From: Clostridiales bacterium
GTDB taxonomy: Bacteria; Bacillota; Clostridia; Oscillospirales; Oscillospiraceae
Direction of reading: 5' to 3'
Assembly (NCBI GenBank): GCA_021201475.1
Contig: JAJQEV010000007.1
Location: 37,116 to 101,115 of the forward strand
DNA: 64,000 nucleotides
The number at the start of each line of letters is the position of its first letter. Position 1 is the first letter of the stretch. This document shows, in pieces, positions 1-7,581 of the stretch. The translations under genes and the position numbers were made by a program. A model generated the notes under the pieces. That model searched no databases and was not told the origin of the DNA. It saw only the letters and a list, made by a program, of their open reading frames with translations.

Positions 1-452
1 CGGACAAACAGCAGATAGCACACCGCCCAGACCGCCAGAAACACCGCCCATTCCCTGACGTAACCTAGGATGTATCCGCCTGAGATATGCTGAATTGTAT
101 AATGCTCCCCCCATAAGATAATGGTGACGCAGAAGTGGGCGTGCTGGGCGGCGTAGGCACAGGCGGTGCCATACAGCGCATCCCGGAAAGAGATGTCGCA
201 GGCAATCACAAAGGTGCAATAACCCAAAAGCAACGGGGTAATATAGCCGCAGAAAAATTGCCAAGGCGTACCATAGCTGTAATGGTATTGCTGAAAAATG
301 AACCCGCCGTATAGGAAGCAGAGCACCATCCAGCCCGCCAATCGTGTTTTCCAGTGCTTTCGATGCTTCAGCGGCAACAGAAAGGCCAGCGCCATCAGCG
401 GCATGGCCTGGACAAAATCCGGCCGCAGGGTATAGAGCAGAAATTCCCTCAT
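1..452 (-). CDS. AgrC-like sensor histidine kinase, N-terminal membrane part (runs off the window)
   Basis: The frame opens with ATG at 452 and reads to the window edge without a stop, giving about 150 residues. They are strongly hydrophobic, with several predicted membrane segments separated by short polar loops, as in the sensor domain of GHKL-type peptide-sensing kinases. The ATG overlaps the stop of the LytTR response regulator in an ATGA arrangement, so the two should be translationally coupled; regulator followed by kinase is a common order in such systems. The kinase domain itself lies outside the window, so the kinase identity rests on the membrane pattern and the partner gene. A plain membrane protein is the alternative. 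Confidence 0.7.
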   Translation of the reverse strand, partial: MREFLLYTLRPDFVQAMPLMALAFLLPLKHRKHWKTRLAGWMVLCFLYGGFIFQQYHYSYGTPWQFFCGYITPLLLGYCTFVIACDISFRDALYGTACAYAAQHAHFCVTIILWGEHYTIQHISGGYILGYVREWAVFLAVWAVCYLLFV

Positions 453-1165
453 AAGTTACTTCCTCCCTTGGCGTCATCCAACAGCGCCTGTAAAAGCGCT
501 TTCCGGCGCTTCCGGCTCACCGGCAGCAGATCCCCTGCCACCTGTATGTTGTCTCCCTCCAGCCTGTCCACATAGCGAAGATTCACCAGATAACTGTTAT
601 GGCATCGAACGAAACCGTCCTCCGCCAGCTCTTTTTCCACCGCTGTCAGGGAGCGGGAGCCGGTAGTGAGGAAGTCGCCCTCCACTGTGCGGTAGCGCAA
701 CTGATGATTGTAGACCTCCACATAGTATAACCGGTACAGCGGAATGCGCACAACATCACTGCCCTGATTCAGTATAAGGTACTTCGTCTCTTCTCTGGGG
801 CAGTACCGCAATGCCTTTTTCAGCTTCATGGAGAGGGCGTAGTAGTTGATCGGTTTGAGCACATAGTCCAACGCATTCACCTCATAGCCGCAGATGGCGT
901 ATTGGGCCAGATTTGTGACGAAGATAATGACCACATCTGTATCCGTCTCCCGGATACACCGGGCTGCGGAGATCCCGTCCATGCCGGGCATATCCACGTC
1001 CAGTAGCAAAATGTCCCAAACAGGCCGATAATCCTCCACCAGCTCCGCTCCGTCTGAGTAGGTCTGAACCGTCAGGGAAAGCTGGTTTTCCTCCGCGAAC
1101 CGTTGAAGATAAGTCTGAACCTGCTGCGCAAATTTGGGCTCGTCCTCCGCAATCGCTATACGCAT
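449..1165 (-). CDS. LytTR-family response regulator (AgrA/LytR type)
   Basis: A 238-residue two-domain regulator. Residues 1 to about 120 form a receiver: acidic pair E7/D8 in IAEDE, phospho-acceptor D56 in LLLDVDMPGMDG, T84 in FVTN, and K104 in YVLKPI. Residues about 140-238 match a LytTR DNA-binding domain, including the RCHNSYLVN segment. The chosen ATG at 1165 is preceded by an AGGAGG site; an upstream in-frame extension lacks a ribosome site. The stop overlaps the start of the sensor-kinase gene by four bases. It probably controls its own operon and a peptide-responsive trait that is not visible here. Family assignment is firm; targets are unknown. Confidence 0.93.
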   Translation of the reverse strand: MRIAIAEDEPKFAQQVQTYLQRFAEENQLSLTVQTYSDGAELVEDYRPVWDILLLDVDMPGMDGISAARCIRETDTDVVIIFVTNLAQYAICGYEVNALDYVLKPINYYALSMKLKKALRYCPREETKYLILNQGSDVVRIPLYRLYYVEVYNHQLRYRTVEGDFLTTGSRSLTAVEKELAEDGFVRCHNSYLVNLRYVDRLEGDNIQVAGDLLPVSRKRRKALLQALLDDAKGGSNL

Positions 1166-1257
1166 GGCGCTACGCCTCCTTCTGTGGTTTTCCAATAAGA
1201 GCATCCTCCCTCTGGCCATGCCAGTGCGCTGCCGTTCCGGTGGCAGGCGCTGCTCTT

Positions 1258-1292
1258 GTGGTACAGTATACCACAGATTCAGCCTTCTGTGG
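1258..1292 (-). promoter_or_regulatory. Promoter region with two overlapping inverted repeats upstream of the response regulator
   Basis: Reading the minus strand, a -10 hexamer TATACT lies at 1270-1265 with no good -35. It sits inside GTGGTA-N5-TACCAC (1258-1274), which overlaps a second inverted repeat CCACAG-N10-CTGTGG (1271-1292). A weak -35 plus symmetrical sites suggests activator control, possibly by the response regulator itself. The repeats are seen; the regulation is inferred. Confidence 0.45.
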
Positions 1293-1338
1293 ACAAAAAT
1301 TCTGTTCTCCCGGGGAAACCCCGGCGACCCCGGACGGC

Positions 1339-1370
1339 AAAAATCAGGGAGCCGCTCTGTGCGCGCTCCC
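1339..1370 (-). terminator. Intrinsic terminator after the GNAT gene
   Basis: On the minus strand, GGGAGC (1370-1365) pairs with GCTCCC (1352-1347) and is followed by TGATTTTT, eight bases after the acetyltransferase stop. Confidence 0.7.
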
Positions 1371-1377
1371 CGACCTC

Positions 1378-1788
1378 TCAGCGCTTGTCCTCAAAATTGC
1401 AGATCTGCATGGCAACGCCATCTTCCATCACCTGAAAGCCGAAGCGCTGATAGAAGGCGGCGTTTTTGCGTTCCTCCGGCATGATTTCGATATAAAGGTA
1501 GTGTTTATACTTTTCCCTGACCAACTCGACCATATGCCCCGCGATGCCCTGGTGCTGATAGTCTGGATGCACCAGCACATAGTGCATATAGGCTACCAAC
1601 TCGCTGTCGTCCAGCACCCGCGCCAGCCCCACCAGTGTATCTCCGTCCCAGGCGGTGATAACGGTGGAGGAGTGCATCAGCGCCTTATGCAGCCTTGTGG
1701 GATACTGGCCGGACACCCAACCCACAGACAGGAACAGGGCCTGCACCTGCTTGGCTGTGAAGTTCTTCTCTTCTGTGTAGGTAATCAT
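1378..1788 (-). CDS. GNAT-family N-acetyltransferase
   Basis: 136 residues, a complete small GNAT fold. The acetyl-CoA-binding stretch HPDYQHQGIAGHMV is in the middle, and the C-terminal FYQRFGFQ motif is typical of the last strand-helix pair. It transfers an acetyl group from acetyl-CoA to an amine; the substrate cannot be read from sequence. The start has AGAGAGG upstream. It lies 12 bp after the HxlR regulator gene and shares its direction, so the pair is probably an operon, with the regulator perhaps sensing the same stress or compound. Confidence 0.88.
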   Translation of the reverse strand: MITYTEEKNFTAKQVQALFLSVGWVSGQYPTRLHKALMHSSTVITAWDGDTLVGLARVLDDSELVAYMHYVLVHPDYQHQGIAGHMVELVREKYKHYLYIEIMPEERKNAAFYQRFGFQVMEDGVAMQICNFEDKR

Positions 1789-1800
1789 AAACCTCTCTCC

Positions 1801-2178
1801 TTAGGAATGATAGTCGCATTTCTGGCAGTGGGACAGTTCTTCGCCAGAAGCCTGCTTGTAGAACACGCCCGCCCACTGGCAGATGCTTTGCAGAATTGGG
1901 ACGACGGACTTTCCGGTTTCACTCAGAGAATATTCCACCCTGGGCGGAATTTCATCGTAAGACTTCCGCTCCACAATGCCATTTGCAATTAGCCCCTTTA
2001 GCGTAGAAGCGAGGACGGCGTCGGTGATATTTCCCATTTCACTGCGAAGTTCACTGTAGCGCAGCGTCCCCATATCAGCCAGAACGCAGATAATGCGGGA
2101 GTTCCATTTCCCGCCAAACACGCTCAGTCCATATTCCAGTGGACAGCGAATATCCTCTTTCAGTTTCTTCTGATACAT
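1801..2178 (-). CDS. HxlR-family winged-helix transcriptional regulator
   Basis: 125 residues starting at the ATG at 2178, preceded by GGAAGGGGG. The core CPLEYGLSVFGGKWNSRIICVL followed by LRYSELRSEMGNITD and the wing PPRVEYSLSETG is diagnostic of HxlR/MarR-like winged helices. The family often responds to reactive electrophiles or redox change through an N-terminal Cys; here C10 is in the right place. A C-x2-C pair near the C-terminus (CQKCDYHS) is an extra feature that might bind metal or sense redox. Co-transcribed with the downstream GNAT gene. Confidence 0.92.
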   Translation of the reverse strand: MYQKKLKEDIRCPLEYGLSVFGGKWNSRIICVLADMGTLRYSELRSEMGNITDAVLASTLKGLIANGIVERKSYDEIPPRVEYSLSETGKSVVPILQSICQWAGVFYKQASGEELSHCQKCDYHS

Positions 2179-2265
2179 GGCACAGCCCCCTTCCCTGTCA
2201 TTATACACGAGAATCCCGCAATTATATAGTAGCGATTCAAAAGAAAAGTGGCTTCCTGAAAAAAA

Positions 2266-2289
2266 GGGTGCGCAGAGTGGTGCGCACCC
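2266..2289. terminator. Bidirectional intrinsic terminator
   Basis: A perfect 9-bp stem GGGTGCGCA/TGCGCACCC with a 6-base loop, flanked by A5 on the left and T7 on the right. It lies between the split-barrel gene and the HxlR gene, both on the minus strand, and ends the former. Confidence 0.85.
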
Positions 2290-2328
2290 TTTTTTTCATG
2301 GGCGTTCTGGCGCTGGTTTCCCCCGCAA

Positions 2329-2724
2329 TCACAGAACCTTCTTGTTCTCTGTTCCGGGCGTGGTCACAATGACCTTTTCCGGGGTAATGAGCAGCGCACC
2401 CTTGGCGGTAGTGGCTCCGTTGAACGTCTTTTCAACCATCGCCTGGAAACAGGAGACAATGTCGCCCTCTGTCAGATACACGGCAGTTCCCTTGATTTGG
2501 TATCCTTCCAGCGTTCCAGCATCGTACACAGAGACAGCAATTTTCCCGCCGTTGGCATTCAGGTTGGTCAAAGTGGTCTCCAGGAACACATCACCCACCG
2601 CCAGCTTGCCGTCCTCTGTTACCATCTTAAAGGCAACTGGAACCACGTTCGGCTCCCCATTTGCACAGGTCGCTAAATCCCACATACTTGCATTGAGTAC
2701 CTTTTTTACGTTTTCGTTTAGCAT
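2329..2724 (-). CDS. Pyridoxamine 5'-phosphate oxidase-like flavin split-barrel protein
   Basis: 131 residues. The N-terminal SMWDLATCANGEPNVVPVAF is the usual opening of small split-barrel (PNPOx-like) proteins that bind FMN or F420. The gene is single, with its own promoter at 2772-2800, an AGGAGG site and a terminator at 2266-2289. Members reduce or bind flavin-type cofactors; the substrate is unknown. It is unlikely to be a true PdxH, which is longer. Context gives no pathway. Confidence 0.85.
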   Translation of the reverse strand: MLNENVKKVLNASMWDLATCANGEPNVVPVAFKMVTEDGKLAVGDVFLETTLTNLNANGGKIAVSVYDAGTLEGYQIKGTAVYLTEGDIVSCFQAMVEKTFNGATTAKGALLITPEKVIVTTPGTENKKVL

Positions 2725-2771
2725 TTGGAATAACCTCCTGAATTGGTCTTGTATTTTTTTGACCTGTGCAT

Positions 2772-2800
2772 AGTATACCGGAGCTGCTTGTGGATAACAA
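2772..2800 (-). promoter_or_regulatory. Sigma-A promoter of the split-barrel gene
   Basis: Minus strand: -35 TTGTTA (2800-2795), 17-bp spacer, -10 TATACT (2777-2772), about 45 bases before the start codon. Confidence 0.65.
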
Positions 2801-2876
2801 GATATTAGTAAATTTATAAGTTGCTCATAATTTTCATAGTGACGCAGCGGACACAGCGCTTATTCTTTCCCACCCG

Positions 2877-2912
2877 CAAAAAGAGCCTGCATCCAGTCTC
2901 CCGGATGCAGGC
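2877..2912 (-). terminator. Intrinsic terminator of the ABC exporter operon
   Basis: Minus strand: GCCTGCATCC pairs perfectly with GGATGCAGGC across an 8-base loop, followed by TCTTTTT. It lies directly after the EutN-like gene. Confidence 0.85.
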
Positions 2913-2935
2913 CCATAACCTTTTATCTTCGCTCT

Positions 2936-3166
2936 CTATTTTAACACAGCCACCACCACGGCGTCCCAGGGGCAGTTCGTGCCGAACAGGGCCGCGGCGG
3001 CGGGCCGCTCGCCCAGCACCACCCGGTCCCCCGGCTGGCAGCCCAGGGTGTCCATCGCCACCAGCTCCCCGCCCTGTGGATGGTGGGCCGCCAGCAGGGC
3101 GGCCCCTTCGGGCAGGGGTACGCTCCGGGCCAGAGGCAGCGCCCTGGTCACCTGCGAGAGTATCAT
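2936..3166 (-). CDS. EutN/CcmL-like small protein (microcompartment vertex fold), stand-alone
   Basis: 76 residues from the ATG at 3166; AAGGAGG lies seven bases upstream, which favours it over the ATG six bases earlier. The pattern GGELVAMDTLGCQPGDRVVL followed by an Ala-rich loop and CPWDAVVVAVL matches the BMC vertex family (usual form: VAVDxVGAGxGExVLV ... VDAxVVGIVD). No shell-hexamer protein or microcompartment enzyme is nearby; it is the last gene of an ABC exporter operon. Similarity is moderate and the usual N-terminal GxVxxT motif is weak, so a divergent protein that reuses the fold is as likely as a real shell part. Confidence 0.55.
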   Translation of the reverse strand: MILSQVTRALPLARSVPLPEGAALLAAHHPQGGELVAMDTLGCQPGDRVVLGERPAAAALFGTNCPWDAVVVAVLK

Positions 3167-3213
3167 GGTCATTCCTCCTTGCACGGAGGTAGTTTTGCCA
3201 CGATTTCCCACCC

Positions 3214-4989
3214 TTATTCATTCATCACGAACTGGCTGTTGTAGAGCTGGGCGTAGAACCCGTTCTGCCGCAGCAGGCTCTCGTGGTTCCCCTGCTCAAT
3301 GATGTGGCCGTCCTTCATCACCAGAATCACGTCGGCGTTCTGGATGGTGGACAGGCGGTGGGCCACGATGAAGCTGGTGCGGCCCTCCATCAGCCGGGCA
3401 AAGGCCGCCTGAATCTTCTGCTCGGTGCGGGTATCGATGGAGGAGGTGGCCTCGTCCAGAATCAGCATGGGCGGGATGGCCAGCATCACCCGGGTAATGC
3501 ACAGCAGCTGCTTCTGCCCCTGGCTCAGGCCGCCGCCGTCCTCCGGAATCACCGTGTCGTAGCCCTGGGGCAGGCGGCGGATGAAGCTGTCGGCGTGGGC
3601 GGTTCTGGCAGCCATGACGATTTCCTCATCGGTGGCGTCGGGGCGGGCCATGGCGATATTCTCCCGAATGGTGCCGCTGCGGAGCCAGGTGTCCTGCAAA
3701 ATCATGCCGTAATTTTTCCGGAGGCTGCTCCGGGTCATGCCCTGGATTCCGACCCCGTCCACACGAATTTCGCCGCTGTTCACATCGTAGAAGCGCATCA
3801 GCAGATTGATGACCGTGGTCTTGCCGCAGCCGGTGGGGCCGACGATGGCCACCCGCTGCCCCGGCTTCACGGCCAGGTTGAAGTCCTCGATGAGCTTCTT
3901 CTCCGGCGTGTAGGAGAAGAACACATGGTCCAGGTTCACCTGACCCTGGGCGTGACCCATCTCCACGGCATCGGGCGCGTCGGGTGCCTCCGGCTCTTCT
4001 TCAATCAGCTCAAAGAGCCGCCCCGCACAGGCCAGGGCGTTTTGCAGCTCGGTGATGACCCCGGAAATCTCGTTAAAGGGCTTTGTGTACTGGTTGGCAT
4101 AACTCAGGAAGGCGGAGAGGGTACCCACCGTCATGCTGCCGCTGACCACCGCCAGCGCCCCGAACACGCCCACGCCGGCATAGACCAGGTTGTTCACGAA
4201 CCGGGTGCTGGGGTTGGTCAGGGAACTGAAAAAGGTTGCCCGGAGGCTGTACTTCTCCAGCCGCCCGTTGATTTCGTCAAACTGCTCCAGCGCCCTGTCC
4301 TCATAGCCGAACGCCTGCACCACCTTCTGACCGGCGATCATCTCGTCAATCAGGGCGGTTTGCTCCCCACGGGTCTGGCTTTGCAGCTGGAACATGGAGT
4401 AGGTGCGGCTGGCGATGAAGCCCGCCACCACCAGGGACAGAGGAGTCAGGCACACCACCACCAGGGTGATGCCCACGTTCTGGGACAGCATGAAGCCCAG
4501 TGTGCCGACGATGGTGATAACGCCGCTGAACAGCTGAGTGAAGCCCATCAGCAGGCCATCCCCGAACTGGTCAGCGTCCGCGATGACCCGGCTCACCAGT
4601 TCGCCGGAGGTGTGGCCGTCCAGGTAGGACAGGGGCAGCTTTTCAATGGTGCGGATGGCCTGGGCCCGAAGGCTCTGGACAATGCGATAGGTCAGATGGT
4701 TGTTGCACAGGTTCATCAGGTATTGCAGCACGCCGGTGGCAGCTACTACCACAAGCCCCCGCTGCACCAGCGTCAGCACGCCGGAAAAGTCCACCTCGCC
4801 GGGGCCGATAATCAAATCCACTGCCTGCCCCGTCAGGATGGGGAGGTACAGCGTCAGCGCCACCGTCAGCACCGCCAGCGCCAGGGACAGGATGAGCAGC
4901 GGCATACGGGGCTTTAACTCCCGCAGCACCCGCTTCAGCACCGCCATTTGGTTATACTTGGGGTTAGACTGCTTTTGCTTGTTTGCCAT
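3214..4989 (-). CDS. ABC exporter half-transporter (membrane plus ATPase), consensus-site Walker B
   Basis: 591 residues: about six membrane segments in residues 25-330, then an ATPase with Walker A GPTGCGKT, Q-loop MILQDTW, signature LSQGQ (atypical), Walker B MLILDEATSSID with the catalytic Glu, and switch His in VAHRLST. The ATG at 4989 lies ten bases after GGAGG; a GTG at 4995 overlapping the upstream stop is less well spaced. It forms a pair with the upstream half-transporter, which carries the complementary defect, the usual sign of a heterodimeric exporter such as TM287/288 or BmrCD. The substrate (drug, lipid or peptide) is not evident. Confidence 0.93.
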   Translation of the reverse strand: MANKQKQSNPKYNQMAVLKRVLRELKPRMPLLILSLALAVLTVALTLYLPILTGQAVDLIIGPGEVDFSGVLTLVQRGLVVVAATGVLQYLMNLCNNHLTYRIVQSLRAQAIRTIEKLPLSYLDGHTSGELVSRVIADADQFGDGLLMGFTQLFSGVITIVGTLGFMLSQNVGITLVVVCLTPLSLVVAGFIASRTYSMFQLQSQTRGEQTALIDEMIAGQKVVQAFGYEDRALEQFDEINGRLEKYSLRATFFSSLTNPSTRFVNNLVYAGVGVFGALAVVSGSMTVGTLSAFLSYANQYTKPFNEISGVITELQNALACAGRLFELIEEEPEAPDAPDAVEMGHAQGQVNLDHVFFSYTPEKKLIEDFNLAVKPGQRVAIVGPTGCGKTTVINLLMRFYDVNSGEIRVDGVGIQGMTRSSLRKNYGMILQDTWLRSGTIRENIAMARPDATDEEIVMAARTAHADSFIRRLPQGYDTVIPEDGGGLSQGQKQLLCITRVMLAIPPMLILDEATSSIDTRTEQKIQAAFARLMEGRTSFIVAHRLSTIQNADVILVMKDGHIIEQGNHESLLRQNGFYAQLYNSQFVMNE

Positions 4990-4991
4990 GG

Positions 4992-6722
4992 TCACTGCGC
5001 CTCCTTCCCTGCCGGCTTCTGGAATTGGGTATAGTAAATTTCCTGGTACACCGGGCAGGTTTCCAGCAGCTCCCTGGAGGTGCCGATGCCCACCGCCTTG
5101 CCGTCCTCCAGGACGATGATTTGGTCGGCGTGGGCCAGGCTGGACGCCCGCTGGGAGACAATAAACACGGTGGTGTTCTGGATGGAGCGCAGCGCCTTGC
5201 GCAGCGCGGCGTCGGTGGCGTAGTCCAGGGCGGAGGCGCTGTCGTCCAGAATCAGAATTTCCGGGCTGCCCACCAGCGCCCGGGCGATGGTCAGCCGCTG
5301 CCGCTGTCCGCCGGAGAAGTTCCGGCCGTTCTGGGCCACCGCGGCATCCAGGCCGCCCTTGCCCTTTACCACGTCCTCTGCCTGAGCCAGGCGCAGGGCC
5401 TCCCACAGCCCCTCGTCCGTGGCGTCCTCATTGCCCCACTTCAAATTGGAGCGGATGGTGCCGGTGAACAGCACCGCCTTCTGGGGGACGATGCCGATTT
5501 TCTTCCTCAACTCTGACAGGGGATAATCCTTTACATCTATTCCATCCACCTGGACGGAGCCGACGGTGGCGTCATAGAACCGGGGAATCAACTCCACCAG
5601 GCTGGATTTGCCGCTGCCGGTACCGCCCACGATGCCGATGGTCTCCCCCGGCATGACGGTAAAAGTCAGGTCGGTCAGGCTCTCCGCTCCGGCCCCCTGA
5701 TAGGTCAGGCTGACGTTCTGGAAGGAGACGGCGGGAGCAGCGCTCTGCGCCTCCGGCGCGTTCTCCGGCGCGCCCATGCCCGGCTCCACCGCCAGCACTG
5801 CGGCGATTCGGTCAGCGGAGGACAGCGTCTTGGACAGCTGATTGATGAGGTTTGCCAGCTTCACCAGCTCCACCAGAATCTGCGCCATGTAGTTCACCAG
5901 GGCCACGATTTGCCCCTGGGTCATGGTACCGGCCTCCACCCGGAAGCCGCCCACATAGATGATGACCAGCACCCCCAGGTTGATGATGAGATAGGTCAGC
6001 GGGTTCAGCAGCACGGCTACGCGGCCCACCCGAAGGTTCTCCTGGGTCAGGGCCTCGTTCCCGGCGTCGAACCGCTCCACCTCCGCATCCTCCCGGCGGA
6101 AGGCCCGCAGCACCCGGACACCGGTCAGGTTCTCATGGGTGATGCCCAGCACCCTGTCCAGTTTGCCCTGCACCCGCTTATAGCCGGGGATGGTGATGCC
6201 GGTGATGCCAAAGACCGCCCCCGCAATCAAGGGAATCACCGTCGCCACGATGAGGGCGCACTGCCAGTCAATGGTGAACGCCATAATGAGCGCCCCAAAG
6301 ACCACGATGGGGGAGCGGAGCAGCAGCCGCAGGGCCATGTTGACGCCGCTCTGCACCGTGTTGCAGTCGCTGGTCAGGCGGGTAATCAGGGTGCTGGTGC
6401 CGATGCGGTCCACCTCGCCAAAGCTGAGATGCTGGATATGGCGGAACAGGGCGTGGCGCACCTTCGCGCCGAAGCCCACAGCGGCCTTGGCCGCAAAATA
6501 TTGGGCAGTGACAGCGCTGGCCATGCCCACCACAGCCAGCAGCACCAGTACCAGGCACATCCGGTAGATATAGGGCCTGTCCGCCTGGGCGATACCTACG
6601 TCGATGATAGCCGTCATCACCAGCGGCACCAGCAGGTCAAAGCAGGCTTCCAGCAGCTTGAACAGCGGGGCCAGTATGCTTTCCTTTTTATAATCCTTCA
6701 GGTAGACAAGTAACCGTTTCAC
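4992..6722 (-). CDS. ABC exporter half-transporter, degenerate-site Walker B
   Basis: 576 residues starting at GTG 6722, with GGGAGAGGGA upstream. Six membrane segments are followed by an ATPase with Walker A GGTGSGKSS, canonical signature FSGGQRQR, Walker B ILILDDSASALD and switch-region SQRASS. The Glu after Walker B is replaced by Asp and the switch His by Gln, so this half supplies the degenerate ATP site, while its good signature completes the partner's active site. It is the first gene of a three-gene operon with its partner and the EutN-like gene; the downstream gene starts within a few bases of its stop. Confidence 0.93.
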   Translation of the reverse strand: MKRLLVYLKDYKKESILAPLFKLLEACFDLLVPLVMTAIIDVGIAQADRPYIYRMCLVLVLLAVVGMASAVTAQYFAAKAAVGFGAKVRHALFRHIQHLSFGEVDRIGTSTLITRLTSDCNTVQSGVNMALRLLLRSPIVVFGALIMAFTIDWQCALIVATVIPLIAGAVFGITGITIPGYKRVQGKLDRVLGITHENLTGVRVLRAFRREDAEVERFDAGNEALTQENLRVGRVAVLLNPLTYLIINLGVLVIIYVGGFRVEAGTMTQGQIVALVNYMAQILVELVKLANLINQLSKTLSSADRIAAVLAVEPGMGAPENAPEAQSAAPAVSFQNVSLTYQGAGAESLTDLTFTVMPGETIGIVGGTGSGKSSLVELIPRFYDATVGSVQVDGIDVKDYPLSELRKKIGIVPQKAVLFTGTIRSNLKWGNEDATDEGLWEALRLAQAEDVVKGKGGLDAAVAQNGRNFSGGQRQRLTIARALVGSPEILILDDSASALDYATDAALRKALRSIQNTTVFIVSQRASSLAHADQIIVLEDGKAVGIGTSRELLETCPVYQEIYYTQFQKPAGKEAQ

Positions 6723-6800
6723 AATCGTCCCTCTCCCCCGCGCCAACCGGCGCACAGTTTGGTCTCTCTACTTGACAAACAGGGAAGCCCCATCAGTCGT

Positions 6801-6836
6801 TAAAAAAACGTCCAGACAAATTCTGCCCGGACGTTT
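6801..6836 (-). terminator. Intrinsic terminator after the DUF6465 gene
   Basis: Minus strand: AAACGTCC pairs with GGACGTTT, extended by CAGA/TCTG inside, and is followed by seven T. Confidence 0.85.
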
Positions 6837-6880
6837 CATCGTTGTGACAAATAGGGGTTCCGCTGAGTATTCGGCCTGGC

Positions 6881-7264
6881 TTACAGATCCAGCTTGCCTA
6901 CATAGTCCTCATTGATGACGTAGTAAGCAGCGTTCTCCTGGGGCTTGAGATAAATCTTGCAGCTCTTCACGGCTACGCGGCCCTGCTCGGCATGGAAGGC
7001 AGCCTTGGCAGCCAGCACCAGGTCGTTGACGTTGGCTTCCTTAAAATCATACTGGAGATAAATTTCCGGCTTCAGAGGGGCGGAAGCCTTCTTGGCGGCT
7101 TCGCCGGCGGCCTTACGGGCCTTCTTGACGGTGGGCTCAACGGCGTCCATGCCCTTCTTGGCAGCCTTGCGGGCCTTCTTCACGGTGGGCTCTACAGCCC
7201 CGGCAACGGCCTCGACAGCGTCGGAGGCGGCCTTCATAATCTCATCATTGGTAATCTTAGCCAT
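6881..7264 (-). CDS. DUF6465 family protein
   Basis: 127 residues. The N-terminal half is a Lys/Ala-rich helical region with a repeated unit (AVEPTVKKARKAA twice in residues 25-50). The C-terminal half, from PEIYLQYDF to NAAYYVINEDYVGKLDL, is the conserved DUF6465 domain found in many Clostridia. Function is unknown; the basic helical part could contact nucleic acid or the envelope. A GTG at 7273 has better spacing to the AGGAAGGA site than the ATG used here and would add three residues. Its transcript has a long structured leader. Confidence 0.82.
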   Translation of the reverse strand: MAKITNDEIMKAASDAVEAVAGAVEPTVKKARKAAKKGMDAVEPTVKKARKAAGEAAKKASAPLKPEIYLQYDFKEANVNDLVLAAKAAFHAEQGRVAVKSCKIYLKPQENAAYYVINEDYVGKLDL

Positions 7265-7378
7265 TCTAATCACACAATCCTTCCTAATCAATGCGTTCAT
7301 GTAACTGTACCGTGCGTTTGACTCGGCGGCATACCACCAAGCCGGAGCATCGGTTCACACAGCTTTCGTGTCCAAACT

Positions 7379-7398
7379 GAGCTGCACGCTTGCAGCTC
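7379..7398 (-). promoter_or_regulatory. Hairpin in the 5' leader of the DUF6465 gene
   Basis: A perfect 8-bp stem GAGCTGCA/TGCAGCTC closed by four bases, about 50 nt into a leader of about 180 nt. No ribosome site or T-run follows directly. Its role is unknown; no known riboswitch consensus was recognised. This covers the gene-free stretch 7265-7581. Confidence 0.4.
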
Positions 7399-7452
7399 AC
7401 AGGGGAACGTGGTTTCCCTCATTCCAATAAACCGTTTCGGTTCATTATTTGT

Positions 7453-7482
7453 ATTATATATACTTTCAAGTTTCCATGTCAA
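7453..7482 (-). promoter_or_regulatory. Sigma-A promoter of the DUF6465 gene
   Basis: Minus strand: consensus -35 TTGACA (7482-7477), 18-bp spacer, consensus -10 TATAAT (7458-7453). Expected to be strong. Confidence 0.85.
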
Positions 7483-7581
7483 CGGCAAAACGGCAAAGTT
7501 TGAGCCTGATTCCACTCAATTTTTAGCGTTTTACTCAAATTTTGCCGAAAAATTCGTCGAAAGGAGGGCGGAACGCACTGT

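Noticed and set aside
4990..5406. N-terminal extension of the second ABC half-transporter into the upstream gene
   Set aside because: The extension runs in a shadow frame of the upstream ATPase domain; the ATG at 4989 has a well-placed ribosome site.
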